Source: Streptomyces sp. NBC_00536
Lineage (GTDB): Bacteria; Actinomycetota; Actinomycetes; Streptomycetales; Streptomycetaceae
Assembly (NCBI RefSeq): GCF_036346295.1
Contig: NZ_CP107819.1
Location: forward strand, 1,364,001-1,428,000
Direction of reading: 5' to 3'
Length of the DNA stretch: 64,000 bases
Shown here: positions 1 through 8,249 of the stretch, in pieces
How the letters are laid out: every line of letters begins with the position of its first letter
Position numbering within the stretch: position 1 is the stretch's first letter
Position numbers and translations under genes: made by a program
The notes under the pieces: model-generated
What the model saw: the letters and a program-made list of their open reading frames with translations, nothing else
Database searches by the model: none
What the model was told of the DNA's origin: nothing

Positions 1-1017
1 CAGGTCCCAGCCGTCCAGGGGCAGTCCGATGCGCACGGGGTCGCCGGGCCGCAGCTGGGCGGCGCAGGCCACGACGGTGGTCTCGGTGGGGCCGTAGGTG
101 TTCCACATCTCGCGCCCGCCGACCGCGAACCGGTCGACGAGTTCGGCGGGGCAGGCCTCGCCGCCGACGATGAGCAGCCGGACCCGGTCCAGGCAGTCGG
201 CGGGCCACAGTGCGGCGAGCGTGGGCACGGTCGAGACGACGGTGATGCCCCGCTCGACGAGCCAGGGACCCAGCTCGTGCCCGGCCCGTACGAGCGCCCG
301 CGGGGCCGGGACCAGGCAGGCGCCGTGGCGCCAGGCCAGCCACATCTCCTCGCAGGAGGCGTCGAAGGCCACCGACAGTCCGGCGAGCACCCGGTCGCCG
401 GGGCCCAGCGGGCGTTCCGGCAGGAACAGCCCGGCTTCGGCGTCGACGAACGCGGCGGCGCTGCGGTGGGTGACGGCCACGCCCTTGGGGGCGCCCGTGG
501 AGCCGGAGGTGAAGATGATCCACGCGTCGTCCTGCGGGCCGGGGGCGCGGCGGGCGGCGCCACCTGCCCCGGCGGGCGGTACCGCGCCCGGCGCCATCGC
601 GCCGTCCGCGCCGAGCACCAGGCAGACGCCCGCCTCCCGGAAGACGGTCGCGGCCCGCTCGTCGGGGTCGTCCGCGTCCACCGGGACGTAGGCGGCGCCG
701 CAGCGCAGCACGGCCAGGACCGCCAGGTACAGCTCGGCGCTGCCGGAGGGGACGCGGATCCCGATCCGGTCCCCCACCCCGGCTCCGGCCCGGCGCAGCA
801 GTTCGGCCCGGGCGGCGACTTCGGCGGTCAGCGTCCGGTAGTCGAGCCGTTCGGCGCCGGTGTCGAGGGCGGTGGCCCGGGGGTGCGCGGCGGCGGTGGC
901 GTCGAGGACGTCCAGGAGCGTGCGCGCGGGGGCGGAGGGCGCACCGAAGTGACACGCGCCCCGCGCCGCTTCGGCGGGCGCCGGGCGGTGCAGGGGGCCG
1001 GACGGGTGAGTTGGCAT
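1..1017 (-). CDS. Non-ribosomal peptide synthetase, Pls/PosA-like, N-terminal part (adenylation domain)
   Basis: This is the first 339 residues of an adenylation domain; the gene runs off the left edge of the window. In order are the A3 loop (FTSGSTGAPKG, about residue 180), a VAFDASCEEMWLAWRHG stretch, GGEACP, and the A5 motif NTYGPTETTV near the edge. It would activate an amino acid with ATP. The wording around these motifs, such as DADDPDERA and VLAGLSVAFDASCEEMW, resembles the Pls/PosA family related to epsilon-poly-lysine synthetase; that assignment is from memory of the family. I chose the ATG at 1017, behind an AGAGG-like site. The A8-A10 core, carrier domain and C-terminal membrane domains expected of this family lie outside the window, so product and specificity cannot be read. 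Confidence 0.85.
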   Translation of the reverse strand, partial: MPTHPSGPLHRPAPAEAARGACHFGAPSAPARTLLDVLDATAAAHPRATALDTGAERLDYRTLTAEVAARAELLRRAGAGVGDRIGIRVPSGSAELYLAVLAVLRCGAAYVPVDADDPDERAATVFREAGVCLVLGADGAMAPGAVPPAGAGGAARRAPGPQDDAWIIFTSGSTGAPKGVAVTHRSAAAFVDAEAGLFLPERPLGPGDRVLAGLSVAFDASCEEMWLAWRHGACLVPAPRALVRAGHELGPWLVERGITVVSTVPTLAALWPADCLDRVRLLIVGGEACPAELVDRFAVGGREMWNTYGPTETTVVACAAQLRPGDPVRIGLPLDGWDL

Positions 1018-1345
1018 CGGTGCGCCTCTGTTCGGCTGTGTGACGTGCGTATTCTGCACGGTCGGATGCCTGGCTCCGGCGTCCGCCGCACGCATCCACA
1101 GATACCGTCCGGCGCGCTCCGGTTCACCGTCCGGAAGCCATGGTTCCGTAAATCGAACAGGCCGCCCGGAACCCCAACGGCACGTCAAGAGCCTTGCCGC
1201 GGGCGGGATCGCGCCCCGACACGCGCCGCCGGGGCGCGTTCGGTCATCGGTGACCCGTGGGGAGGATTTGGCCGTTCACTGGGCTGACGTTCGGTATCGG
1301 ACTCACCCGTTCCGCGCGCACCGCGCGGGATCCGAGGGCGCGGTA
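1018..1345. other. Intergenic region upstream of the peptide synthetase
   Basis: This is 328 bases between two minus-strand genes with no convincing reading frame. It holds the likely terminator of the acyltransferase gene (the hairpin at 1210-1238) and must hold the promoter of the peptide synthetase. A TTGACG-like element lies on the minus strand at about 1183-1188, but I see no well-spaced -10 partner, so no promoter is called. Confidence 0.5.
1210..1238 (-). terminator. Hairpin downstream of the acyltransferase gene
   Basis: An 8-bp perfect stem (CGCGCCCC with GGGGCGCG) with a 13-base loop lies just past the acyltransferase stop. There is no T-tract, which is usual in Streptomyces. Confidence 0.4.
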
Positions 1346-2131
1346 CTACGGAATCCGGCGGGACTCGGCGATACGTTCGGCCTCTTCCAGTGCCCGCAGT
1401 TGCGCCGGAGTCACCCCTTCCGGTATCGGCACCGGGGCCGGGGTGCGCAGCGGCGGCTGCCAGCCCGTCTCCGGCTCCCAGCGGCGGACGATCCGCGCGG
1501 GCGCCCCGGCGACCACGGCGTGGTCGGGCACCTCGCCGCGGACGACGGCTCCCGCGGCCACCACCACGTTGCGGCCGAGCCGGGCCCCGGGGAGGATCAC
1601 CGCGCCCGTGCCGAGCCAGCAGCCGGGGCCGATCTCCACCGGCGCGCTGCGCGGCCACTGCTTGCCGACGGGCTCGTGCGGGTCGTCGTAACTGTGGTTC
1701 GTGGACGTGATGTAGACACCGGGCCCGCAGAAGGTGTCCGATCCGATGGTGATCCGGGTGTCCGCGATGACGTGGCTGCCCCGGCCGAGCACCACGCCGT
1801 TGCCGAGGACCAGCACCGGATCGCGGCCGAGGTCGAGGTCGGGCATCATCCCGGCGGTCAGCGTGACCTGCTCGGCGATGATGCAGTGGTCGCCCAGGTG
1901 GATCCAGCGCTCGCCGAAGACGGTGCCCTGCGGGAAGGCGAGGCGGGTGCTGGGGCCGATGGCGCCGAAGCGCAGCCGCCCGGGGGTCCGCGCGGTGACC
2001 GCGCCCGCCTGCTGCGCCCAGCGCCAGCCCGCGTGGACGACCCGGCTCGCGGCCCGGCGGCGCAGGGCGGTCAGGGCCGCGCGCAGCTCCGCGGGCGAGA
2101 CGGATGAGAACGTGTTTCTGTTCTTCGGCAC
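1346..2131 (-). CDS. Left-handed beta-helix acyltransferase (maltose O-acetyltransferase-like)
   Basis: This is a 261-residue hexapeptide-repeat protein. Repeats of the type [LIV]-G-x4 run from about residue 75 to 215, for example VLGNGVVLGRGSHVIAD and IGPGCWLGTGAVILPG. The STNHSYDDP segment holds the histidine expected to act as base in acyl transfer. The C-terminal AGAPARIVRRW turn is typical of WbbJ/maltose O-acetyltransferase relatives. It probably moves an acetyl or acyl group from a CoA thioester to a sugar or similar acceptor. It lies directly upstream of the peptide synthetase on the same strand, about 330 bases away, so it may modify that product, but the gap and hairpin argue for separate transcription. 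The acceptor is unknown. Confidence 0.85.
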   Translation of the reverse strand: MPKNRNTFSSVSPAELRAALTALRRRAASRVVHAGWRWAQQAGAVTARTPGRLRFGAIGPSTRLAFPQGTVFGERWIHLGDHCIIAEQVTLTAGMMPDLDLGRDPVLVLGNGVVLGRGSHVIADTRITIGSDTFCGPGVYITSTNHSYDDPHEPVGKQWPRSAPVEIGPGCWLGTGAVILPGARLGRNVVVAAGAVVRGEVPDHAVVAGAPARIVRRWEPETGWQPPLRTPAPVPIPEGVTPAQLRALEEAERIAESRRIP

Positions 2132-2261
2132 CCGGCCACGGTAGTGGGCCCCGCCCCGGGCGCCCGGACGGCCCTCCTGTGATCTTCACCCCATCGGGGA
2201 GGCGGCCGGGCGCGTGCCCTACGGTGCGAGGAGCGCGACATCACAAGCAGAGGAAGAGATC

Positions 2262-2816
2262 ATGACGTTTCAGGCGGACCAGGGATCCGGCGCGTTCGTC
2301 GCCGGCGTCGGCGGGAAGAAGCCGGCCATCCACCCCGAGGCGTTCACCGCGCCGACGTCCGTCGTCGTCGGCGACGTCAGCCTCGCCGCCGGAGCGAGCA
2401 TCTGGTACTCGGCGGTGCTGCGGGCCGACTGCGGGCGGATCACGCTCGGCGCGGACAGCAACGTCCAGGACAACTGCACGCTCCACGTCGACCCCGGCTT
2501 CCCGGTGACCATCGGCGACCGCGTCTCCATCGGCCACAACGCGGTGGTGCACGGCTGCACCGTCGAGGACGACTGCCTGATCGGCATGGGCGCGACCGTC
2601 CTCAACGGCGCGGTGATCGGCGCGGGCTCCCTGGTGGCCGCCCAGGCGCTGGTGCCGCAGGGCATGGTCGTCCCGCCGGGCTCCCTGGTCGCGGGCGTCC
2701 CGGCGAAGGTCCGGCGTCCGCTGACGGAGGAGGAGCGGGCGGGCATCAGCCTGAACGCGACGATGTACGTCGAGCTGGCGAAGCAGCACCGCGCGGCGGT
2801 CGAGGACCCCGCGTAG
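2262..2816 (+). CDS. Gamma-type carbonic anhydrase family protein
   Basis: This 184-residue left-handed beta-helix protein has the three zinc-ligand histidines of gamma-carbonic anhydrases: one in NCTLHVDPG and two in SIGHNAVVHGC. The sheet repeats span most of the chain and end in AGVPAKVRRPLTEEE. It may reversibly hydrate CO2, though many bacterial homologues have no measured activity. The ATG at 2262 follows an AGAGGAAGAG ribosome site; an in-frame upstream start at 2214 would remove that leader. A TACGGT -10-like hexamer sits at 2220-2225. Confidence 0.9.
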   Translation: MTFQADQGSGAFVAGVGGKKPAIHPEAFTAPTSVVVGDVSLAAGASIWYSAVLRADCGRITLGADSNVQDNCTLHVDPGFPVTIGDRVSIGHNAVVHGCTVEDDCLIGMGATVLNGAVIGAGSLVAAQALVPQGMVVPPGSLVAGVPAKVRRPLTEEERAGISLNATMYVELAKQHRAAVEDPA

Positions 2817-2831
2817 CGACGGGCCGGGCCC

Positions 2832-2866
2832 GGGCGGGCGAAGGTTCCGGAGACTCCCGCCCGCCC
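2832..2866. terminator. Hairpin between convergent genes
   Basis: A 9-bp stem (GGGCGGGCG with CGCCCGCCC) lies between the carbonic anhydrase stop and the DedA stop. It could serve both strands. The loop of 17 bases is long, so confidence is moderate. Confidence 0.4.
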
Positions 2867-2875
2867 CGGACACCC

Positions 2876-3547
2876 CTAGTCGGCCGCCACCGCCGCGTCG
2901 GCCGGGGCCGTCGCGACCGCGGCCGCCTCGGCCTTCTTCGCCCGGCTGCGCAGCACCAGCATCGAGGTGAGCCCGATCAGTACGGCCGCCACCAGTCCCA
3001 GCCAGGAGAACCGCTTCAGCCAGGCCTCCGCGACCTTCCCGATGTAGTAGACAGCCGCCGTCGTGCCGCCCGCCCAGATGATCCCGCCGAGCACGTTGGC
3101 GATCAGGAACTTCCAGTACGGCATCCGCAGCACGCCCGCCAGGGGCCCGGCGAAGATCCGCAGCAGCGCCACGAACCGCCCGAAGAAGACGGCCCACATG
3201 CCCCACTTCTCGAAGGACCGTTCCGCCATCGCGACGTGGTGTTCCCCGAAGTGCCGGGGGAAGCGCCGGCCGAGCCGTGCCAGCAGCGGTTTGCCGCCCT
3301 TGCGCCCGATCGCGTAGCCGATGGAGTCCCCGACGACCGCGCCCGCGCTCGCGCAGGCGCCGAGCACCAGCGGGTCGATGCCGCCGTTCTGCGAGGCGAG
3401 CAGGGCGGCGCTGACGAGGACGATCTCGCCCGGCAGCGGAATGCCCACGCTCTCCAGCCCGATGACCACCGCCACCAGCAGATAGACACTCACCGCCGGG
3501 ATGGTCTCCAGCCATTCCTGGATGTGCACCGGTACGTCCTTCCGCAA
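2876..3547 (-). CDS. DedA family membrane protein
   Basis: This 223-residue polytopic membrane protein carries the DedA/VTT hallmarks: GIPLPGEIVLVSAALLA near the N-terminus, GDSIGYAIGRKGG, FFGRFVALLRIFAGPLAGVLRMPYWKFL, and a tryptophan/glycine-rich GGIIWAGGTT segment. Four or more hydrophobic stretches are visible, with a short Ala/Lys-rich cytoplasmic tail. Some family members flip undecaprenyl phosphate or keep membrane homeostasis. The start used is the ATG at 3547 (MRKDVPVHIQEW); a GTG at 3529 is an alternative that fits relatives beginning with HIQEW. It is a single gene with GH3 downstream on the same strand's upstream side (41 bases away). Confidence 0.88.
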   Translation of the reverse strand: MRKDVPVHIQEWLETIPAVSVYLLVAVVIGLESVGIPLPGEIVLVSAALLASQNGGIDPLVLGACASAGAVVGDSIGYAIGRKGGKPLLARLGRRFPRHFGEHHVAMAERSFEKWGMWAVFFGRFVALLRIFAGPLAGVLRMPYWKFLIANVLGGIIWAGGTTAAVYYIGKVAEAWLKRFSWLGLVAAVLIGLTSMLVLRSRAKKAEAAAVATAPADAAVAAD

Positions 3548-3589
3548 CGTGGTCGCGGCGCGCCCCCTGTGACGCCCCGACCGGCCAGA

Positions 3590-6109
3590 CTACCGGGCCA
3601 CCGCGCGCACCATCACGGCCGCCCGCAGCGGGAGTTCCCGCGAGGAGCGCCCCACCCACACCTCCCGCCGTCCGGTGCCCAGCGCCCAGGCATGCGGGCC
3701 GGGGTCCCAGGAGGACAGCGTGCGCGCGTCGAGGTCCACGGTGATCCGCTCGGAGCGGCCGGGGGCGAGGGTGATCCGCCGGTATCCGGCCAGGGCCCTT
3801 ACGGGCTGGTCGAGCCGCAGGTCCGGCGAGGGGCCGACGTACACCTGCGCCACGTCGGTGCCCGCGCGGCGGCCGGTGTTGCGCACGGTGAACTCCACGC
3901 GAAGGCCGCCGCCCTGGGGCCGCACGGTCAGCTTGTCGTACTGCCAGGTGGTGTACGAGAGCCCGTGCCCGAAGGGGAAGAGCGGGGCCACCCGCTGCGC
4001 GTCGTACCAGCGGTGGCCCACGTGGACGCCCTCGCTGTACTCCTGGCGGCCGCCGACCCCCGGGTAGCGCACCGGATCGCCGCCGACCGGGGTGGCCCGC
4101 TCGTCGGCCGGGAAGGTCTGCGTGAGCCTCCCGCCCGGGTCCGCGTCGCCGAACAGCACGTCGGCGGTGGCTCCCGCACCCTCCTGGCCGGGGTAGTACA
4201 TCTGGAGCACGGCCGCGGTCCGGGCCAGCCAGGGCATGGTGGTGGACGAGGACGTGTTGAGGACCACGGTGGTGCGCGGGTTGGCGGCGGCGACCGCCTC
4301 GATCAGCCGCTCCTGGCCGCCGGGCAGCGCCAGGCCGGTCCGGTCGCTGCCCTCGGTGGCGTCCTCGTAGGCGAAGAGCACCACGCTGTGGGCCGCCGCG
4401 GCCGTCCGTACCGCCTCGGCGACATCGGCGGCCCGGGTCGCCCGGGTGGTGTGGCGCAAGCGGAACCGCGCACCCCGGTCGCCGCCCTGGGCGGCGACGG
4501 TCAGCTTGTGGGCCCCGGCCGCGAGGGCGAGCGTACGGCGGCGCACGGCGAGTCCGTCGGGGGCCGTGCCGAGCAGCCCGCCCACGAAGTACTCGGCCAC
4601 GCCCGGGCGGACGGGGAAGACCTCCTCGCCGTCGAGGCGGACGTCGGGCCGCTTGCCGGTGTAGTGGACGAGCAGGGTCCACTCGTCGGCCTCGGGGAGG
4701 GTGAAGGCGCCCTCGTAGCGGTGCTCCTTGCCCGCGTCCACGGGCTGGTCGTCCAGGGCGGCGGGGGGTGTGAGCAGGTTCCCGGGGAGCGGGCGGCCGT
4801 ACAGGTCCTCGCCGAGGGCGTAGCGGACCTCGGCGCCCTTCCCGGCCCGGGTGCGGATCGCGGCCAGCGGGCTCGCGGCCCGGTCCCGGTCGGGCACGAC
4901 GTGGGCGCTGCCGCCGCCGCTGACGAAGGGCACCTGGCCGGTGGGCCCGATGACGGCGAGGGAGCGGGCGGCGGCCCCGGACAGCGGCAGGGCGCCCTTC
5001 TCGTTGCGCAGCAGGACCGCGCCGGCCACCGCCACCCGCCGGGCGAGCCGGGCCCCGGCGACGGGGTCGCGGGCCGGGCGGGGCGTGGGTGACGCCTCCA
5101 GCAGGCCGAAGCGGTCCATGGTGCTCAGCACCCGGCGGACGGCGAGGTCCACGGCGCGCTCCGGGACGGATCCGGCGCGCACCGCCTCGCGCAGCGGGCC
5201 GCCGAAGTGGGTGCCGCCGGGCATTTCCATGTCGAGGCCCGCGGTGATGGCGGCGACGGTGCTGTGGGTGGCCTGCCAGTCGGACACCACCCAGCCGTCG
5301 AACCCCCAGCGGCCGCGCAGCAGTTCGTCCAGCAGCGGCTTGCTCTCGCAGGCGTGGGTGCCGTTGACCTTGTTGTAGGCGCCCATCACCGAGCCCGCCC
5401 CGGCGGCGACGGCGGCCTCGAAACCGCGCAGTTCCGTCTCGTGGAGGGTCTGTTCGGCGGCGATCACATCGATCGTGTCGCGGCCCTGTTCCTGGTTGTT
5501 GAGCGCGAAGTGCTTGACGGTGGCGATCAGGCCCTCGTCCTGGATGCCGCGGACCACCTCCGCGACCACGTCGGCGGTCAGCTTCGGATCCTCGGCGAAG
5601 GTCTCGAAGTTGCGGCCCGCGTAGGGGGCGCGGATGAGGTTGGCCATGGGCGAGAGCAGCACGTCCTGGCCGAGTGCGCGGCCCTCGCGGCCTAGGGTCC
5701 GGCCGTAGGCGCGGGCGAGGGCCGGGTCGAAGGCGGAGGCCAGCATGACGGGCGCGGGCAGCGCGGTCGCCGGCCGGCCCACCCGCACCCCGGCCGGTCC
5801 GTCGGCGAGCCGGAGCGGCGGGATCCCCAGGCGCGGTACGCCCGGCACGTAGCCCGCCTGACCGAGCGGGGCCGGATCCACGGCGCCGTGCAACAGTGCG
5901 GTCTTCTCGTCCAGGGTCAGCCGTTCCAGCAGCGCGTCCACCCGGGCGCCGCCACCGGGCCGGGCGGCTGCCCCGGCCCCGCTCGCGCGGACCGCCGCGG
6001 GTGCCCGCGCCCCCGTCGGCACCTGGGGGACGCAGCCGCCCGCGCCGAGGGCGGCGCCCGCCGCGCCCAGCAGCCTGATGGCGTCGCGGCGGGACACGGC
6101 TTCGCTCAT
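3590..6109 (-). CDS. Exported glycoside hydrolase family 3 enzyme (beta-glucosidase-like)
   Basis: This is an 839-residue GH3 enzyme. Residues 1-30 carry a twin-arginine start (SRRDAIRLLGAAGAA) ending in an AGGC lipobox-like cysteine, so it is probably Tat-exported and lipid-anchored. The N-terminal GH3 barrel holds the nucleophile Asp277 in VVSDWQATH. The GH3 C-domain follows, interrupted by a PA14-like insert around HRYEGAFTLPEADEWTLL, and a fibronectin-III-like domain closes the protein (FTVRNTGRRAGTDVAQVY). PA14 inserts usually shape the substrate pocket. It likely releases terminal glucose or a related sugar from beta-glycosides outside the membrane. The ATG at 6109 follows AGGGAG; the frame stays open upstream but without a signal peptide. 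Confidence 0.9.
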   Translation of the reverse strand: MSEAVSRRDAIRLLGAAGAALGAGGCVPQVPTGARAPAAVRASGAGAAARPGGGARVDALLERLTLDEKTALLHGAVDPAPLGQAGYVPGVPRLGIPPLRLADGPAGVRVGRPATALPAPVMLASAFDPALARAYGRTLGREGRALGQDVLLSPMANLIRAPYAGRNFETFAEDPKLTADVVAEVVRGIQDEGLIATVKHFALNNQEQGRDTIDVIAAEQTLHETELRGFEAAVAAGAGSVMGAYNKVNGTHACESKPLLDELLRGRWGFDGWVVSDWQATHSTVAAITAGLDMEMPGGTHFGGPLREAVRAGSVPERAVDLAVRRVLSTMDRFGLLEASPTPRPARDPVAGARLARRVAVAGAVLLRNEKGALPLSGAAARSLAVIGPTGQVPFVSGGGSAHVVPDRDRAASPLAAIRTRAGKGAEVRYALGEDLYGRPLPGNLLTPPAALDDQPVDAGKEHRYEGAFTLPEADEWTLLVHYTGKRPDVRLDGEEVFPVRPGVAEYFVGGLLGTAPDGLAVRRRTLALAAGAHKLTVAAQGGDRGARFRLRHTTRATRAADVAEAVRTAAAAHSVVLFAYEDATEGSDRTGLALPGGQERLIEAVAAANPRTTVVLNTSSSTTMPWLARTAAVLQMYYPGQEGAGATADVLFGDADPGGRLTQTFPADERATPVGGDPVRYPGVGGRQEYSEGVHVGHRWYDAQRVAPLFPFGHGLSYTTWQYDKLTVRPQGGGLRVEFTVRNTGRRAGTDVAQVYVGPSPDLRLDQPVRALAGYRRITLAPGRSERITVDLDARTLSSWDPGPHAWALGTGRREVWVGRSSRELPLRAAVMVRAVAR

Positions 6110-6296
6110 GGGGGCTCCCTGGAAGCGGCGGTGGGCCGGGGCGGCCCGCGCCGGACCGCCCCGGCCCACTGTGCGCCACCGGGCGCCGGGCCCCGCCGGG
6201 GCGCGCCCTCGCGGGCACGCCCTTCCACTGATGGGACGCACCCGATGGACGGGACGCGTCCGATGCGACGCGTCCGGCGGCTCCGGGGACCCGCCC

Positions 6297-6500
6297 TCAG
6301 CCCTGGGGCGGCCGCACCACCGCGGCGTCCGCGTCCCGCCGCTCGTCGTCACGGCGCACGACGCGGGCCTCCGTACGGTGTCCGCGGGCGATGTAGTCGC
6401 GGACGACCGCCTCGACGGCGTCCTGCGGGGACCCGACCCCCGCGAGGACCATCACCTCCACCACCAGTTCGGCATCGAGGCTGATGTTGACCTTGGCCAC
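6297..6500 (-). CDS. VapB-like ribbon-helix-helix protein (orphan antitoxin type)
   Basis: This 67-residue protein starts MAKVNISLDAELVVEVM, the beta-strand and first helix of a ribbon-helix-helix fold, followed by a second helix (SPQDAVEAVVRDYIARG). The rest is a charged Arg/Asp-rich tail. Such proteins are named VapB-family antitoxins, but no PIN-domain toxin or other small partner is next to it. It is more likely a free-standing regulator. The start is the ATG at 6500. Confidence 0.7.
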   Translation of the reverse strand: MAKVNISLDAELVVEVMVLAGVGSPQDAVEAVVRDYIARGHRTEARVVRRDDERRDADAAVVRPPQG

Positions 6501-6584
6501 GGCTTCCCCCTCGTGTCCCTCGTGCTCGTCCGTCGCGGACGACTCACGGACGACTGTAGGGGCGTCGCAAGTCCACCGTGGGGG

Positions 6585-7052
6585 TTACGCGTTGGGGCGC
6601 AGCGTCCAGACGACGGTCATCTCGCCCGTCACGGCCTCGTCCTCGCGCTGGATGGCGACGGTGACCGGGAACTCGGGGCGGCCGCCCGCGTCGAGTTCGG
6701 CGATCACGTCGGCGGCCGGGCGGCCGAGGGTGGCGGTGGCGGTGACGACGCCCTTGGCGAGCTTCTTGTAGCCGATCTCGGCCCTGACGGCGAGCGGGAC
6801 GGCGCGGGAGAGCTGCTCGCCGAAGGCGGCCAGCACGATCGCGCCGCTCGCGGACTCGGCGAGGGTGAACATGGCGCCCGCGTGCGGGCCGCCGACGTGG
6901 TTGTGGAAGTCGGGCTGGTCCGGCAGGCGGACGACCGCGCGCTCGGGGGTGGTCTCCAGGAACTGGAGGTTCAGGGTCCGGGCCATCGGCACCGTCGCGG
7001 CGAGCAGTTCGCCCACGTTGTTCATCGGATCTGCCATCTGTTCTGCGCTCAT
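6585..7052 (-). CDS. Hotdog-fold thioesterase (PaaI/DUF4442-like)
   Basis: This 155-residue single-domain protein has a hotdog signature: FHNHVGGPHAGAMFTLAESASGAIV followed by a long beta-sheet half ending in EMTVVWTLRPNA. The asparagine-histidine-rich HNHVGG segment is where acyl-CoA thioesterases of this group place their active site. It probably hydrolyses acyl-CoA or acts on a small acyl thioester. It stands alone; the next gene starts divergently at 7149. Confidence 0.8.
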   Translation of the reverse strand: MSAEQMADPMNNVGELLAATVPMARTLNLQFLETTPERAVVRLPDQPDFHNHVGGPHAGAMFTLAESASGAIVLAAFGEQLSRAVPLAVRAEIGYKKLAKGVVTATATLGRPAADVIAELDAGGRPEFPVTVAIQREDEAVTGEMTVVWTLRPNA

Positions 7053-7148
7053 GAAAAGCGATGTTACCCGTGAGTAGATGAGCTTGACCAGAGCCGTAAC
7101 GGGACCGGCCGTGGTTCCCGCGCCCCGCTCCCACTATCGTTACCGGCC

Positions 7149-8180
7149 ATGTGGCCAGGACAGCAGCAGCCGCCCGGGGGCGAGCAGAACCCGCAGGACG
7201 CGCAGAACAACCCGTACCAGCAGCAGCCGGGACAGCCGAATCCGTACCAGCAGCCGGGGTACGGCGAGCAGCAGCCCGGCTATGGGTACCCGCAGCCGGA
7301 CTACCAGCAGCCCCCTCCGGTTCAGCCGTGGGGCCAGACACCGTCCCACCCGGGACAGCCTCCGCAGCCCCCGCAGGGCGGCGGGGGTTCGAGTCCCTTC
7401 GCGACGAAGACCGTCGCCATCGTGGCCGCCTCCGCGGTCGTGGTGGCGGCCGCCGTCACCGGCGCCTTCGTCCTGACCAGGGACGACAACAAGAAGGACG
7501 TGGCCGACCCGAAGCCCGCCGCCAGCTCACCCTCCGCTCCGGCACCGGCCCCGCCGACCGGCAACCCGCGCGCGGGCGGCGACGTCGCCCCCGTGATCCC
7601 CGGCTGGAAGGTGGTCGTCAACCCGAAGTACGGGACCGCCTTCGACGTCCCGGCGGACTGGAAGGTCGACGGCTCGGGCATGACGTACGGCATCACCGAC
7701 GATTCCAAGAACGACGGCTCCCCCCTCATCAGCATGTCCGCACCCGCGGAGTACAAGGGTGAGTGGTGCAAGGTCGACTCCGACAAGAACGGCAAGGAGG
7801 AGTCGACCGCACTGGCCACCACCGGCACCAAGGGCGGCCAGGGCGCCAAGGACACCGCCGAGGCGGCCTACAACGAGGCCGGCAACTGGGTGTTCGCCGC
7901 CTACGCGCAGAAGGCGCCGAAGGGCACCACCAAGGTGGTCGCGGCCAAGGAGTACACCACCCTCTCCGGCCTCAAGGGCCACATGGCCACCGCGAGCGTC
8001 ACCGGCCTGCCCAAGAAGAACAAGTGCGACACCGACGGCAAGTCCATCGCCTTCAGCTTCAAGACCACCAACGGCGACTTCTCCAGCTGGGTGCTCTACG
8101 GCCCGGCCAACGTCCCCGACGAGGTCAAGCCCGAGGTCTACGAGAAGATCCTCAGCTCGGTCCGGCTCACCACCGGATGA
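7149..8180 (+). CDS. Single-pass membrane protein with Gln/Pro/Tyr-rich cytoplasmic N-terminus
   Basis: This 343-residue protein belongs to no enzyme family I recognise. Residues 1-75 are low-complexity (repeats such as PYQQQPGQPNPYQQPGYGEQQPGYGYPQ). A single transmembrane helix follows at about 87-110 (VAIVAASAVVVAAAVTGAF), then a Pro/Ala linker and an extracellular domain of about 200 residues with two cysteines that could pair (EWCKVD and KNKCDTD). This build is common in Streptomyces cell-surface proteins of unknown role. A near-perfect 16-bp hairpin downstream ends the transcript. Confidence 0.8.
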   Translation: MWPGQQQPPGGEQNPQDAQNNPYQQQPGQPNPYQQPGYGEQQPGYGYPQPDYQQPPPVQPWGQTPSHPGQPPQPPQGGGGSSPFATKTVAIVAASAVVVAAAVTGAFVLTRDDNKKDVADPKPAASSPSAPAPAPPTGNPRAGGDVAPVIPGWKVVVNPKYGTAFDVPADWKVDGSGMTYGITDDSKNDGSPLISMSAPAEYKGEWCKVDSDKNGKEESTALATTGTKGGQGAKDTAEAAYNEAGNWVFAAYAQKAPKGTTKVVAAKEYTTLSGLKGHMATASVTGLPKKNKCDTDGKSIAFSFKTTNGDFSSWVLYGPANVPDEVKPEVYEKILSSVRLTTG

Positions 8181-8196
8181 TCTCCGCCACCCCGCC

Positions 8197-8232
8197 CCGG
8201 GGCCGGTAATCCGTTTGGATTCCCGGCCCCGG
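8197..8232 (+). terminator. Terminator after the membrane protein gene
   Basis: A 16-bp stem with one mismatch and a GTTT loop (CCGGGGCCGGTAATCC against GGATTCCCGGCCCCGG) starts 17 bases after the stop at 8180 and ends 17 bases before the MFS start. Confidence 0.75.
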
Positions 8233-8249
8233 ACGGGGATAGTCCGGGG

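Noticed and set aside
2241..6218. Very long minus-strand open frame across the carbonic anhydrase, DedA and GH3 genes
   Set aside because: It overlaps well-supported genes in other frames, is Arg/Pro/Gly-rich throughout and has no domain; it is a high-GC shadow.
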